The notes beneath the pieces are model-generated. The model made no database searches, was not told the DNA's origin, and saw only the letters and a list, made by a program, of their open reading frames with translations. Source: Hippopus hippopus (Eukaryota > Mollusca > Bivalvia > Cardiida > Cardiidae). From it: DNA of 64,000 nucleotides. Below are positions 43,190 to 53,079 of this stretch, one piece after another. The DNA lies in the NCBI GenBank assembly GCA_946811185.2, contig OX328112.1, positions 20,255,215 through 20,319,214 of the forward strand. Direction: 5' to 3'. Positions within the stretch are counted from its first letter, which is position 1. Each line of letters begins with the position of its first letter. The translations under genes and the position numbers were made by a program.

Positions 43190-43385
43190 GAATGGTTAGG
43201 AAAAAGGATTTTGAAAACACTTGGAGGAAAAGGAGAAAATGCTTGTTAACGAAATTTTCCCCTTCTTCCACTGTGTTTTCCCCATCAAAGGCCGTTACCA
43301 TCAATTGATCTGCATCTATTTTGTCGCCTGCAAATGCTTTTGATTTGGACCAGTCTAAACTTTTGTCGTTTGGTAAAGAATTAAG
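43190..43385. repeat. TTAA-A MITE, partial, in innexin intron
   Basis: GAGGAAAAGGAGAAAATGC with CCCCTTCTTCCACTG, end GTCGTTTGGTAAAGAATT. Confidence 0.7.
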
Positions 43386-43414
43386 GCCATTACCAGTCCA
43401 GTACAGTCTTGGTC

Positions 43415-43607
43415 TGTAGTCACCAACCATTTCTGAAGAATATTTTTAGTCTTTTTCTCCAAAGTTGTCTAACTTTGAAAGTAACACAACTTCTGATTGG
43501 CTAAACTGAATAGTTTAGTCAATCAGAAGTTGTGTTACTTTTAAAATTTAAGATAATACTGTACATAGAATGGACTTAAAAATGATTATGAATACGGGCC
43601 CAATTGT
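43415..43607. repeat. Fold-3 palindromic MITE
   Basis: Arms AGTAACACAACTTCTGATTG and complement around GGCTAAACTGAATAGTTTAG (about 43478-43548). Outer arms have GTCACCAACCATTTCTGAAG. Same family as 56125-56312. Confidence 0.75.
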
Positions 43608-43649
43608 CTCTGACAGCTATTCCTCGGCAAACATTCTTCCTGCACTTTA

Positions 43650-43857
43650 TTCTTTTGCCACACAATCCTTAAAGAATAAAACTTTGAAAACATTGTTGAA
43701 AAAGTAGAAAATGCCGGTAACTAGCATTTTCTCCTTTTCCCACAATGTTTTCTACTCTTCCAGACACAAATTCTATCATCTGAGACATATTAAATCTATC
43801 GTCTGCAAATGCTTTGAATTTGGACAAGCGTAAAATTTTGTCGTTTAGTCAAAGGTG
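43650..43857. repeat. TTAA-A MITE in innexin intron
   Basis: Central hairpin GAAAATGCCGG / CTAGCATTTTCTCC; right end TTTTGTCGTTTAGTCAAAGG. Confidence 0.72.
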
Positions 43858-44242
43858 AATGGTATTTATTGCAATAAGAACATTGTCTACATTTTTTGAG
43901 GGGACAGCGCCAGTGGCTTAGCAAGAAGATGTGCTTGTCAGAGAAAAGCGGAGAATACGTGGATAGGCATAGGTGTATGAGTAGGGGTAGAAAGCAGCAT
44001 GGGGCAGAAGCCTAAATAATAACTTTATTGATGGTAATAGTAGAAGGGGACAAAGGCCAACGTTATGCTTCTGCCTCCATTATTTGCAGATGGTTTCTTT
44101 ACACTGCCAAGAAGTTATCTTCTTCTTAAAGGTCCAATAGAGACCAAAAAGTAACAAGTGCGGGTATTAAAATGCATTTAAATTTAGATCATACCATTTA
44201 AAAGCATGGAAATTATTGTGAAGATGACAATCTATTATTATT

Positions 44243-44990
44243 ATACTGCAAAGAAATTTCTCTCGATCTGATTGGATAATATGCGCCGAACATATTTATC
44301 ATATACACTGGCAAAACCCACGTAAAAGCAGTTTCCCTTTTGAAAGCCCCGTAAACATGACTACACTTTCAACACAACATCCAAAATGGCGGCGTCGAGC
44401 GATACGAGCCGCCCACAAGACAAACATAATGAGTACCCTGCACCGTACTATTTCTAGTTTCCCTTGATGGTTTTCATTAAAGCGGAAAGAATGGATTATT
44501 TTTGAAAATAAATGAATACAGTTACAAAATTACCGTTTGTTGTCATTCTAAAACAAATACACGGGGTTAAAAAGAGCTATCCCTTCGTCATGTAAGCTAA
44601 CTGTGAAGTGTCGAAACTCATTCATTGCAACGTTAAATGGATTACCAAATTGTCGTTTGTGGCAACTAAAAGGTCTTTTACTTTTTGACAACAAATCATT
44701 AAAATGTATAATTACTTGTTGTCTACTTGTTACTTGTTGAAGTTGTTTAAATCCATGTTTAAATAATAAAAAAAGACGCATTTCTATCGCAGTGACATCT
44801 CCAAGCTAATTCACCAAACTTCACGTTTTACCAAGGTTTTAGTGACGTCATTTCTCAATGACGTCAGTTTTCATTGAATTGGGGCACACTGAAGGGAAAT
44901 TCTATGTCGTCAGCGTGCTCAATTCGTGAGTACATAAACGGGGAAATTTAGCTGAATACACATTGGAATGGTAAAAGTTTGCAGTATAAT
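44243..44990 (+). mobile_element. CRE-2 element, long copy
   Basis: Ends TATACTGCAAAG and TTTGCAGTATA are inverted. A shorter inverted copy is at 48993-49372. It contains two perfect TGACGTCA sites (44843-44850 and 44859-44866). It also has AAAATGGCGGCGTCGAGC (about 44392), a Kozak-like start of a 23-codon frame. About 380 bp (44400-44780) are absent from the other copy. Confidence 0.75.
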
Positions 44991-44996
44991 AAATTC

Positions 44997-45140
44997 GTTG
45001 TACGGTCAGGTGGCCGGGGACTTGAAAACTTGTTCACGGCTGTGGCGAATCATGTCGCCACCTGGCCTTCGGCTCGGGGCGACATGATTTGCCACAGCCG
45101 TGAACAAGTTTCCAAGTCCCCGGCCACCTGACCGTACAAC
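44997..45140. repeat. Near-perfect 144-bp hairpin, 65-bp arms
   Basis: GTTGTACGGTCAGGTGGCCG pairs with CGGCCACCTGACCGTACAAC. About three mismatches in 65 bp; the loop is CTGGCCTTCGGCTC-like (45062-45076). GC-rich against an AT-rich background. Confidence 0.93.
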
Positions 45141-45471
45141 TAATAATGTACAGTCTGTCCAAGTGTTAGTCGCTGGCAGAAAAATCGGTTTTAAAACAAA
45201 GTTAAAAGTTGCCATGTCGCGATATCTTTTATTTGCTTTTTACTACACTTAGATCGACGGTACAATTACAGACTGTCATCAGTACAATAATTTCAATACT
45301 TTTAAAAGATGTGGTTTAAATCTAAAGGCATTTTAACACTTGCATTGTTTACTTTTGGCCACAACTTGGCCTATTAAAACTCTTTCGATTTTAGCGAACT
45401 TTCTCGAAGTCAATGATAGGTGAACTGACCGCTATGAATTTTCTAAAAAAAAAAAAAAGGTCCATGATTTG

Positions 45472-45710
45472 TGCCATGCTCTGTGAAAAGGGGGTTTAAT
45501 GCATCTGCAAAAAAAAGTATCGCAGTTTGCGCAGGCTGACATGGGTCGAAACTTTTTCATCGTAAATCTTATGCATATTTAAGAGCCAGTCTACCTCCAA
45601 ATGCAGTAAACTGGTAGACTACATAGATTTTTATGGATCTCCAATATAAGCTTGGTATAAAACCTCACGAAGATGCATTAAACCCGCTTTTTGCCATAGC
45701 GCCGCTGATT
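45472..45710 (+). repeat. Pal-1 MITE just upstream of last innexin exon
   Basis: GCCATGCTCTGTGAAAAGG start; the left half of the central palindrome is partly deleted (GTATCGCAGTTTGCGCAGGC); end TTTTTGCCATAGCGCCGC. About 20 bp lie between its end and the acceptor at 45729-45730. Confidence 0.85.
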
Positions 45711-45730
45711 TATTTTCACTTTAATTACAG

Positions 45731-46531
45731 GTTGTCAATCTAGTCCATGAACTCCAACTTACACCTAAAGCAGACCGAGACATCAAGCTGTTTGAGGTGA
45801 CAGACTATTTCGAGGCCTGGTTGGATTCAGCCAGACATTACCGCAAGAACTGCATGCACGAATTCAAGCTCAAAGTATCACAGTACACGTGTTTAGTGTG
45901 TGGGCGTCGCTATGGTAACTATTTTATGACAGCCGGGATGTTCATCAAAGTTGTCTATTTATTCCATTCCGTATCACAGTTCTTTATATTGAACGCTTTC
46001 GTGGGTACGTCATACGCGACTTGGGGGTTTGAGATCATTTCCGGTTTAGCAGACGAAAATCCAGAATATTTGAAATCGTCTCCAAGGTTCCCACGTGTTA
46101 CTTTGTGTGATTTCCAGATCCGACAAATGCAAAACGTGCAGCGATGGACTGTGCAATGTGTGTTGCCAATAAATTTATTTAACGCTAAAATATTCTTATT
46201 TATCTGGTTTTGGCTACTTTTCCTCGTGATTTCAAGCTTTTTGACTTTAGTGACGAATTTCTACGCCATCATGTTCCCTATGAAGCGAGTCCAGTATATC
46301 AAAAAGTTTCTTATATTAAGAAACGTCATCAAATCAAAGAGAGACAGTGATAAAAGACTGCTACACAGATTTGTCATGACCCATTTGAAATTTGATGGAG
46401 TTTTTGTGTTGAGAGTGATGGCCAGAAATGGGACAGATATACTCGTTGCTCAAATTATAGAAAATCTGTTCAGAAACTACAAATTGCGATGTTTAGAAGC
46501 GAAACCACTCAACTGCGGGGAGACAGCGTGA
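45731..46531 (+). CDS. Innexin, last coding exon (cytoplasmic loop, TM3, loop 2, TM4, C-tail)
   Basis: Follows a TTTAATTACAG acceptor; 266 codons plus TGA (46529-46531). It begins VVNLVHELQLTPKADRDIK, with a cytoplasmic CLVCGRRYGNYF stretch. TM3 is about visible residues 205-228 and loop 2 has FPRVTLCDFQIR with conserved Cys at about 262 and 279 (WTVQC). TM4 is about 290-315 (IFLFIWFWLLFLVISSFL). The C-terminal tail of about 85 residues ends CLEAKPLNCGETA. The protein has 402 visible residues, normal for the family; no frameshift or lost key residue is seen. A TTAA-E insertion starts 62 bp after the stop, inside the likely 3' UTR or beyond. An AATAAA occurs at 47555, but its use is unproven. 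Confidence 0.96.
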   Translation, partial: VVNLVHELQLTPKADRDIKLFEVTDYFEAWLDSARHYRKNCMHEFKLKVSQYTCLVCGRRYGNYFMTAGMFIKVVYLFHSVSQFFILNAFVGTSYATWGFEIISGLADENPEYLKSSPRFPRVTLCDFQIRQMQNVQRWTVQCVLPINLFNAKIFLFIWFWLLFLVISSFLTLVTNFYAIMFPMKRVQYIKKFLILRNVIKSKRDSDKRLLHRFVMTHLKFDGVFVLRVMARNGTDILVAQIIENLFRNYKLRCLEAKPLNCGETA

Positions 46532-46831
46532 CTAGAGGCGGACATTATAAACTATGACAGACGGGAACCACGGTTTTCGACAGTGTAGTTTAAAGATACA
46601 TCTATACTCGTTTTCAGGCAGTTTCAGGCAGTTTTTAGCCCATTTCATCCATATTTTATGAAACTATATTCATTCTTATATCTTCATGCCAAATGTTTCC
46701 CCTGATGGCTGCAAGATTGCACAGATTACGACGGATAGAAAGTGCATTTCATGTTTTGGAGGTCTTCCAAGCTATCGCTGTTGTCGTTTCCGGTTTTAGA
46801 TGAGGACAAATCCCTCCTGTTTTTCTATCCA

Positions 46832-47453
46832 TAACCCTACGTTTACACCATTTTCCCGGCAGCTACGGCAGCCACGTTTCTGACAATCGTGGACAAAACG
46901 GGATCGACGTAATACAACGCAGATCCCAATAATATCAACGTCAATCTCGGTTTGTCCACGGTTGTCAGAAACGTGGCTGCCGTGACTGCCGTTAACATGG
47001 TGCAAACGTAGGGTTCCCTCCACGACTTGTCACGGATACCGTGAGATACCGTAAAAAGACTTAACTAAACTTGGTTGGTTGGTTGTATTGGGGTTTAACG
47101 CCACTTTAACAGCTAAGGTCATATCATGGCGGTCGGTGACGCACATGTGTTTCCTGGCTTTCTCACACCAGTACTAACACAACTTTCTTTCCAAAGCCAC
47201 CGACTACTTTTCTCACATGCTTCAGCAGAGGTGAGAGGCGAAAATACGCCGGAAAGAAAGTTCGCCTCAACGGGTATCGAACTCACAACCACCAGGTCAT
47301 GAGTCTGACACGCTCACCACTGAGCCACCCGGGCGGGGCTAAACTTGGTAAATGGAAAAAAAAAAGACGAACAAAATCTCACGGCACACCACGTTTCGGA
47401 CAAACGGGGCTGCCGTGGCTGCCGGGCACATGGTGTAAACGTAAGATTACACT
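46832..47453. repeat. Palindromic element with one left and two right arms
   Basis: CCCTACGTTTACACCAT (46835) pairs with ATGGTGCAAACGTAGGG (about 46997-47013) and again with ATGGTGTAAACGTAAG (about 47430-47446). CGGCAGCCACGTTTCTGAC pairs with its complement near 46965. It is interrupted by a SINE. Confidence 0.75.
47076..47338 (-). mobile_element. SINE, antisense, with target duplication
   Basis: Tail complement (GGTTGGTTGG), GGGTTTAACGCC, GTCATATCATGGCGG, and head (GGGTATCGAACTCAC, CCACTGAGCCACCCGGGCG). CTAAACTTGGT flanks it (47065-47075 and 47339-47349). Its head type matches 23591-23870. Confidence 0.9.
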
Positions 47454-47564
47454 ATATATTGGTACTTTATCTGTGTTTTACATCGTAGCCGTCCACACAC
47501 TAACAGGTTTTATCAAGGATGTAAGGATGTATGTTTAACTTCGAGTCAAAACCAAATAAACTGT

Positions 47565-47822
47565 GTCCTGTTCTGTGAAAAGGGGGCTTTATTCAATGCA
47601 TCTCCGTGAGGTATTATACCAAGCATGTCATCACGTGATTATGGATCCATACAATCACTTTTGTCCAAAAACTGGCTGAAATGAGGTAGAATGGCTGGAC
47701 TTCAAGAGAATTTACCCAAAGCAAAAAGTTTCGACACAGGTCAGCCTGCGCGGATTGCGCAGGCTGATCTGAATCGATACTTTTTGCAGATGCATTAAGC
47801 CCCCTTTTCAGAGAACATTACT
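47565..47822 (-). repeat. Pal-1 MITE
   Basis: GTCCTGTTCTGTGAAAAGG to CCCTTTTCAGAGAACATTAC; palindrome CAGGTCAGCCTGCGC / GCGCAGGCTGATCTG. Confidence 0.82.
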
Positions 47823-47830
47823 CAACTGTA

Positions 47831-48160
47831 TAAAGACCGCTATACTAGATGCGACAGACGAAAGCTACAATGTGACACAGTTCATAGGGAGATTGCGTTT
47901 CTACGTTTTGAGTCGAAACCGGGCAACTATATCTACTATGAGACGGTGAGAATAGATGCCGATATTACAAACGTTGACAAACAGAAGTCGCGGAATAGAA
48001 ATTGCCAATTTGTCTAACTTTGGCATTCAGAGGTGAAACCAGACAACTAGCAAGTGCAGTCTAGATATTACTGACTGTTACACCAGGAACCACATTTTTT
48101 TTTTCTTAAATTTAGGTTGTTTATCTCTTCATGTCGATGTTTAACTGCTTGTGCTTATTC
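47831..48160. other. Intergenic, no gene seen
   Basis: Nothing recognised; T-run near 48096. Confidence 0.4.
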
Positions 48161-48162
48161 CA

Positions 48163-48602
48163 TGCTTTTCGGTAGTTTATCGAGGAATAGTGGTGGATTT
48201 TGATTTCATAATTTCATGGTTACGACCAGTGAAAAATACCGATTTCATATTTTCTAACTCTTCAATTGAAGGCGGAAATAGTAGTTTCCGCGCACTAGCT
48301 ACCTAGGTTGACAGCGCGTATTATTTAACCAGAGGGAAATATGACGCAATTTACGCTAATTTACCATACATTTATCGCACTTTACGTAATATTTTAATGC
48401 GTTGTTATATGAGAAGGGTACACCACGGGGAATTACCGAAAACAACTGTAATGCATTTTGGCGAAAGTCCCAACAAAAAAGGGGTTGGAAGTATGAAATG
48501 AATAGAATGTCATGGCTACCACGAGTGAAAATATTACCTATGATGTTCACTCGATGAAATGAATTTCGATCTTTCACCGAAAATAACAAATATCCTCTAT
48601 TT
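48163..48602. repeat. Fold-1 element, copy 2
   Basis: CATGCTTTTCGGTAGTTTATCG to GATCTTTCACCGAAAATAAC. The left arm of the terminal palindrome is shortened compared with 14232-14733. Confidence 0.8.
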
Positions 48603-48605
48603 ATT

Positions 48606-48990
48606 TGTCGCCTGCTGCTGCTCTGAGAGATGCATCTTGTAACTGCATAGAAAAAAAAAACGTCAGAACTTGATATTTAATACAGTAATTTAATTAAGAC
48701 TTAGATAGTTGGTTTTTTGAGCGGAAAAATTACAACATAGCAACAATACAGAATTAATTAATAAATAAATAAAACTGGATGGGTTCCAACCAACGACGTC
48801 GTTATAAGTTAGCACATTAATCTACCTAGCTTCTATGCAATATCGTAAACAGCAGGTTACGTATGAGATATGTTTATTAATGTAACTTGTTAAATGATGA
48901 TGTTTCTCCTTCGACAAAGTACATTTTTCTGAGACAAAATAACAAGACAAAGGAACTGACATGAGTTTGCATTTAAGATGAAATTCTGTT
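48606..48990. other. Intergenic, no gene seen
   Basis: AT-rich; nothing recognised. Confidence 0.4.
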
Positions 48991-48992
48991 GT

Positions 48993-49372
48993 ACAACGAA
49001 TTTATTATACTGCAAAGTTTTACCATTCCAACGTGTGTTAAGCGAAATTTACCTGTCTTTTGGTTTCAAAAATTGAGTACGCTGACGAAGTAGAATTTCC
49101 CTTCTGAGTGCCCCAATTCAACGAAAAGTGACGTCACTGGGAATTGACGTCACTGAAACCTTGGTAAAACGTGCAGTTTGGTGCATAATCTTGATTTTAA
49201 TCTTGATCGACGCCGCCATTTTGGATGTTGTGTTGAAAGTGTAGTCATGTATACGTGGCTCCCGAAAGGGAAACTTCTTTTACGTTGGTTTTGCCAGTGT
49301 ACATGATATATATGTTCGGGGCATATTATCCAATCAGATCACGAGAAATTTCTTTAGAGTATAATAAAGAAT
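48993..49372 (-). mobile_element. CRE-2 element, short copy
   Basis: Inverted relative to 44243-44990, with an internal deletion of about 380 bp. TATTATACTGCAAAG start, two TGACGTCA sites (49129-49136 and 49145-49152), CGACGCCGCCATTTTGGATG. Confidence 0.78.
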
Positions 49373-49387
49373 ATTTATATAATCATT

Positions 49388-49645
49388 GGGCCACGCTCTT
49401 TGAAAAGGGAATTAAATACATCTGCAACAAGGTATCGTACCGGGTCAGCCTACGCAGTCCGCGACTGACCTGCGTTTAGTAAATTTTCTTCATTTCCAAG
49501 GACCGCTCTTTCTCGGGATTCAGTCTAATTTTGGACGAATTCTACGAAATTGATTTTATGGATCAATAGTTATGACATGACTTGCTTGGTCCAATGTATC
49601 ACGTTGATGCATTAAACTTTCCTTAGCCAGAGCGTGGCCCAGTTA
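49388..49645 (+). repeat. Pal-1 MITE
   Basis: GGGCCACGCTCTTTGAAAAGG to CCTTAGCCAGAGCGTGGCCC; the central palindrome is shortened (GGTCAGCCTACGC / GCGACTGACC). Confidence 0.8.
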
Positions 49646-49907
49646 TGCTCAGTATTCTTAGATAATTCGACAGGAGCTTAGTTTGAGTCTCGTATATTTT
49701 TCTTTTTGGAATTTATCATTTGTCGTACTATTACTACATGACTGTAATCGACACATTTCATTTGTAAATTTTAACCAGCTGTAGCAGAATCCGTGCTGCT
49801 TTGGTTGCTTTTAGAAAGCAATTGCTCGAACACGTTTGAGAGAGATGAAGAAGTCTGATGAACGGATTGCAGGCGGTTTGGACTTAAGTGTGTAAGTTGT
49901 GTTTTAC

Positions 49908-50070
49908 ATATGGCCTGCATCACGCGAAAAGGTACATTCGTACATTTGCGTAAAGTGTCATCCCGGATAAGCCTGCGCAGTCCGCGCAGTCTGATCCGAG
50001 ACGACACTTTCCGATCGTGTGTGATTTTGTGTTTCATGCAAGTCTAATGTAGGACGAAATCTAATGTTGA
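49908..50070. repeat. Pal-2 MITE, left half
   Basis: TGGCCTGCATCACGCG, first palindrome (AAGCCTGCGCAGTCC / GCGCAGTCTGATC, about 49948-50010), then TGTAGGACGAAATCTAATG; cut near 50070 at a TTAA-B-like piece (50071-50200). Confidence 0.75.
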
Positions 50071-50352
50071 CGTAATGTGCAGTCTGATCTTGGATCTACA
50101 CTGTCCGATATGGAGATATTTTGCCCGAAAAATGTAACTTTGGCAAAGGAGTGTTCGGGTTTTTACAATCGGCTGGATAGTTTGAATTAGCTTACCTGAT
50201 CATATTTAGCTTACAATTTTACCTTATGCCTCAATATTTTCATAGGTACTCTTGTTTCAGACCCCTAATCAAACTGAAGATCTATTCTATAAAGAATATT
50301 TTCAAAACACTTTGTTGCCGATTTCGTTTTCAAGATGTAACAAATAAATGCA

Positions 50353-50942
50353 AATGGGCTATACTTTGTGAAAAGTAAGTTTAATGCATTTTACAAAAAG
50401 TATCGGCCGAGCCCCGGTAGCTCAGTCGGTAGCGTGCAGGACTTGAGAACAGGGGGTCGTGGGTTCGATCCCTGGCTCGTCCAATTTCCTCCCCAGGATT
50501 GATGATAGTCATTTCGACAGGATTCATTCCTCTCCCACCACTGACCATTGTTTGGACGATGGTTATGTGGGAAAACAGCTAGTGGCTTGGAAAGAATATT
50601 GCGCGGAGTACTGGTAACAGAGACTCCAGGAAAGCATGGATAGGTGCACTGGCCGCCGCGATATAACTGAAATAATGTTGAAAACGGCGTTAAACACCAT
50701 ACAATCAATCAATCAAAAAGTATCGACTCGTGTGAGCCTGCGCAGTACACGTAGGCTGATCCGGTCGAAACTTTTTGCTATTGGTCGGTTCAACTGCATG
50801 CCATAGAATCAGTCTACCTCAGAATTCAGTCGGTTGTCAGACAAAATGGATTTTATGGATCGATAATTATGACAAGACTTCTTTTGCAATATAATGCATC
50901 AAAGAGATGCATAAAATCCCCTTTTGTCAGAGTACTGCCCAC
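50353..50942 (+). repeat. Pal-1 MITE split by a SINE
   Basis: 50353-50405 gives GGGCTATACTTTGTGAAAAG to AAAAAGTATCG. 50715-50942 resumes AAAAAGTATCGACTCG with the palindrome remnant (GAGCCTGCGCAG / GTAGGCTGATCC) and the usual right end. Confidence 0.85.
50406..50714 (+). mobile_element. SINE, full length, inside Pal-1
   Basis: Head GGCCGAGCCCCGGTAGCTCA with a B box GGTTCGATCCC, body ACTGACCATTGTTTGG, 3' part AAAACGGCGTTAAACACC and (AATC)3 tail. Target duplication AAAAAGTATCG (50395-50405 and 50715-50725). Confidence 0.93.
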
Positions 50943-51163
50943 AAGAATTGGTGCCTAATAAATAAATAAAGCTATTTTCGCAATATCGCAAAAAGATTAA
51001 AACATCAAATTTCAAGGTTATTTCTAACTAATCAACATAAACATCCTTGTTTTAAAATCTGCTTGTTTTCAAATGGGCATGGTGGGTGTTTAACAATTTA
51101 CCAGGGCCCTATGGAAGCCCTGGGGGGCAATTTTGACATGTGACTAATGACTTAAACACTTAA

Positions 51164-51497
51164 ACATACATCTTCATCGTTTTCATCCATTTTTTAACCG
51201 TTTTTTTTTTTTATTTTATGAAACTATAATCACTCTTGTATCTTCATGCCAAATATTGCCCCTGATGGTTGCAAGGTTGCACAGATTACGGCAGATAGAA
51301 AATGTAAATCATTCTATTGCGGCCAGCCATGGACATAAAACCACAGTTTCCGGTTCAAATCGAAGACAAATCCCTACAGTCTCTTTACCCCACACACTTT
51401 ATATTGATTTTTTATCTACGTTTACACAGCTGACTAAATTATAACACCGTCGAGTTTTAAAAGCGTTTGTTTACGCTCTGGCTGTAAAGATGTCTCT
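51164..51497 (+). mobile_element. TTAA-E element, 334 bp
   Basis: TTAA at 51160-51163 and 51498-51501. Starts ACATACATCTTCATCG and ends GTAAAGATGTCTCT. Central GGTTGCACAGATTACGGC. Confidence 0.8.
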
Positions 51498-51703
51498 TTA
51501 AGACTTATAACTTATTACTTATGAGTAACGATTGAGGCGCATTTCAAGAATGCAAAAAATTGGCTGCAAAATGAACAAAACCACCTACCTTTTAATTATA
51601 AGTTCAATTTTGGCTGTGCCAGCCTTCTTTGCGGATGTTCTCGATATGTGTGCTCATAACAGACAATTCATTTCACATAAGTCACAAGTCCCTAGATTAG
51701 ATT

Positions 51704-51930
51704 GAATGATTGAATGGTGTTTAACGCCGCTTTCAACATTATTTCAGTCATATCACGGCGACTTCTCACATATACATGTATTTCCTTGGTTTTACCAGTA
51801 CTAGGCTGGGGCTCTTAGTTGTCTTGCCCAAGGACACTCCTACGAAAAGCCCAGTGGATCCAGTGCGGCTCGAGCCGGGGGCCTCCAGGTTACGAGTCCA
51901 ACACTTTACCACTGAGCCACGCTGGACCCC
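51704..51930 (-). mobile_element. SINE, antisense
   Basis: GGTGTTTAACGCCGC, TCATATCACGGCGAC, TTGCCCAAGGACACTCC and head (GCGGCTCGAGCCGGG, TTTACCACTGAGCCACGC). Same head type as 1216-1441. Ends at a C9 run. Confidence 0.85.
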
Positions 51931-52076
51931 CCCCCACTTAATAAGAAGTCTAAAGTGATCAGTCGTAAGTCAAAAGCTGGGCTCTAGGGCTTCCATTGGG
52001 CTCAGTTTCACAAAAAGCTCAAGTCTCATATTTTGCTCAATTTCCCTAACTGACTCACTTACCGACTGAGTTCTTT

Positions 52077-52292
52077 ACACACAACGAAATTGCAGACTTA
52101 TTCAATTTGAAACCATTTGTAGAAGACAATTTAAATGTGATTCAAATGATTGAACTTGTCTTTGTAGGGTAGAAAACATTGTTGGAAAAAGGTGGAAATG
52201 CTGATTATCAGCATTTCCTCTTTTTCCCACAATGTTTTCAAAAGGATTCTTCCTCAGGGTCGTTAAAACTCGGAATTGTGTGGTAAAGGGTT
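52077..52292. repeat. TTAA-A MITE nested in Fold-2
   Basis: Start TTCTTTACACACAACG, well-preserved central hairpin (GAAATGCTGATTATCAGC), end GTGTGGTAAAGGGTTAA. Confidence 0.82.
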
Positions 52293-52477
52293 AAGTTGAG
52301 TTATTGGAGGCGCTTGTCAAGAATACTAACAGACTTTAGTAACGTTCTAATACCCTGAGTTGACACAATTTTATAAACTCAACTCAGCAAAATAATGAAC
52401 TTAAGTCTGTTGACTGAGTTAAGTCTATTTATTTTGCAGAGCTGAGTCTGAAACATTGTGTCAACTCAAGATGTTAG

Positions 52478-52829
52478 AGGCCATAATATCAAAGCAGGTG
52501 TCATAATACATTTAAATTTAAAGCATACCATTTAAAAGTATGGAAAATATTGTGGAGATGACAGTCTGTTATTGTGTGGTCGGGCCATTTGTTAGTCGCT
52601 GGTAGAAAAAAGAATTTTAAAATCAGGCAAAAAGTAAACAAAAGACAGCTACCTGGCAGGTTTTAACCTAGTTTTGAAATTAATTTCTCTGTCAGCGACT
52701 AACACTTGGACCGACCGTACAATGACAGATCGTCATCTTCACAATAGTTTCCAGACTTTTGAATGGTATGATATAAATTTATATGCATTTAAACACCCTC
52801 TTTGTTTACTTTTGGGCTTTATTGTCACT
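52478..52829. mobile_element. TTAA-D element nested in Fold-2
   Basis: Ends GGCCATAATATC and GGGCTTTATTGTCACT; right TTAA at 52830-52833, left site mutated (TTAG). Arms GTTAGTCGCTGGTAG / CAGCGACTAACAC. Confidence 0.8.
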
Positions 52830-53079
52830 TTAAGTCTGTAAATGTAGGTAAAATGAGTCGCAAAAAAGGATTCAACTTAAGCAGGAAAATGGGTTCGTTA
52901 GGGGATTTTTTCGGTGAATGGGGCCCAGGGTATCTCAAAGAGTTTACCAGGATAAGGCTACTCGTCCGTCTGCGAATATGTATGATTGTACTGTCTGATC
53001 TTGGCCCACCCTTGCCATATAGGATACGGGATTTTAATTAGCGGACAACGGCAAATCATTTTCGTTTTTTTTTTTTTCC

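Larger units (their letters stand above)
44130..45373. mobile_element. TTAA-D element split by two other insertions
   Basis: TTAA at 44126-44129 and 45374-45377. The left part (44130-44240) has GGTCCAATAGAG and AGATGACAATCTATT; the right part (45141-45373) has GTTAGTCGCTGGCAG and ends TTGGCCTA. Between them sit CRE-2 and a 144-bp hairpin. All lie in the last innexin intron. Confidence 0.8.
46594..47534 (+). mobile_element. TTAA-E element with two nested insertions
   Basis: TTAA at 46590-46593 and 47535-47538. The left part 46594-46830 matches 21840-22060 (GGTTTTAGATGAGGAC, TTTTTCTATCC). The right part 47455-47534 matches its 3' end (TATATTGG..TCTGTGTTT). The middle is a palindromic element that itself holds a SINE. 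Confidence 0.75.
51998..52930. repeat. Fold-2 element holding two other MITEs
   Basis: Outer arms TCAGTTTCACAAAAAGCTC and GGTGAATGGGGCCCAGG; inner arms GACTTTAGTAACGTTC and partners. TTAA-A lies at 52077-52292 and TTAA-D at 52478-52829. Removing both gives a continuous foldback like 27470-28275. Confidence 0.7.

Noticed and set aside
42876..43430. 184-codon open frame on the minus strand
   Set aside because: Its C-terminal part is the translated GA/AAG microsatellite and the rest is a TTAA-A element; it is antisense in the innexin intron.
43905..44040. Possible SINE head (GCCAGTGGCTTAGCAAG)
   Set aside because: No B box and no common 3' part could be found.
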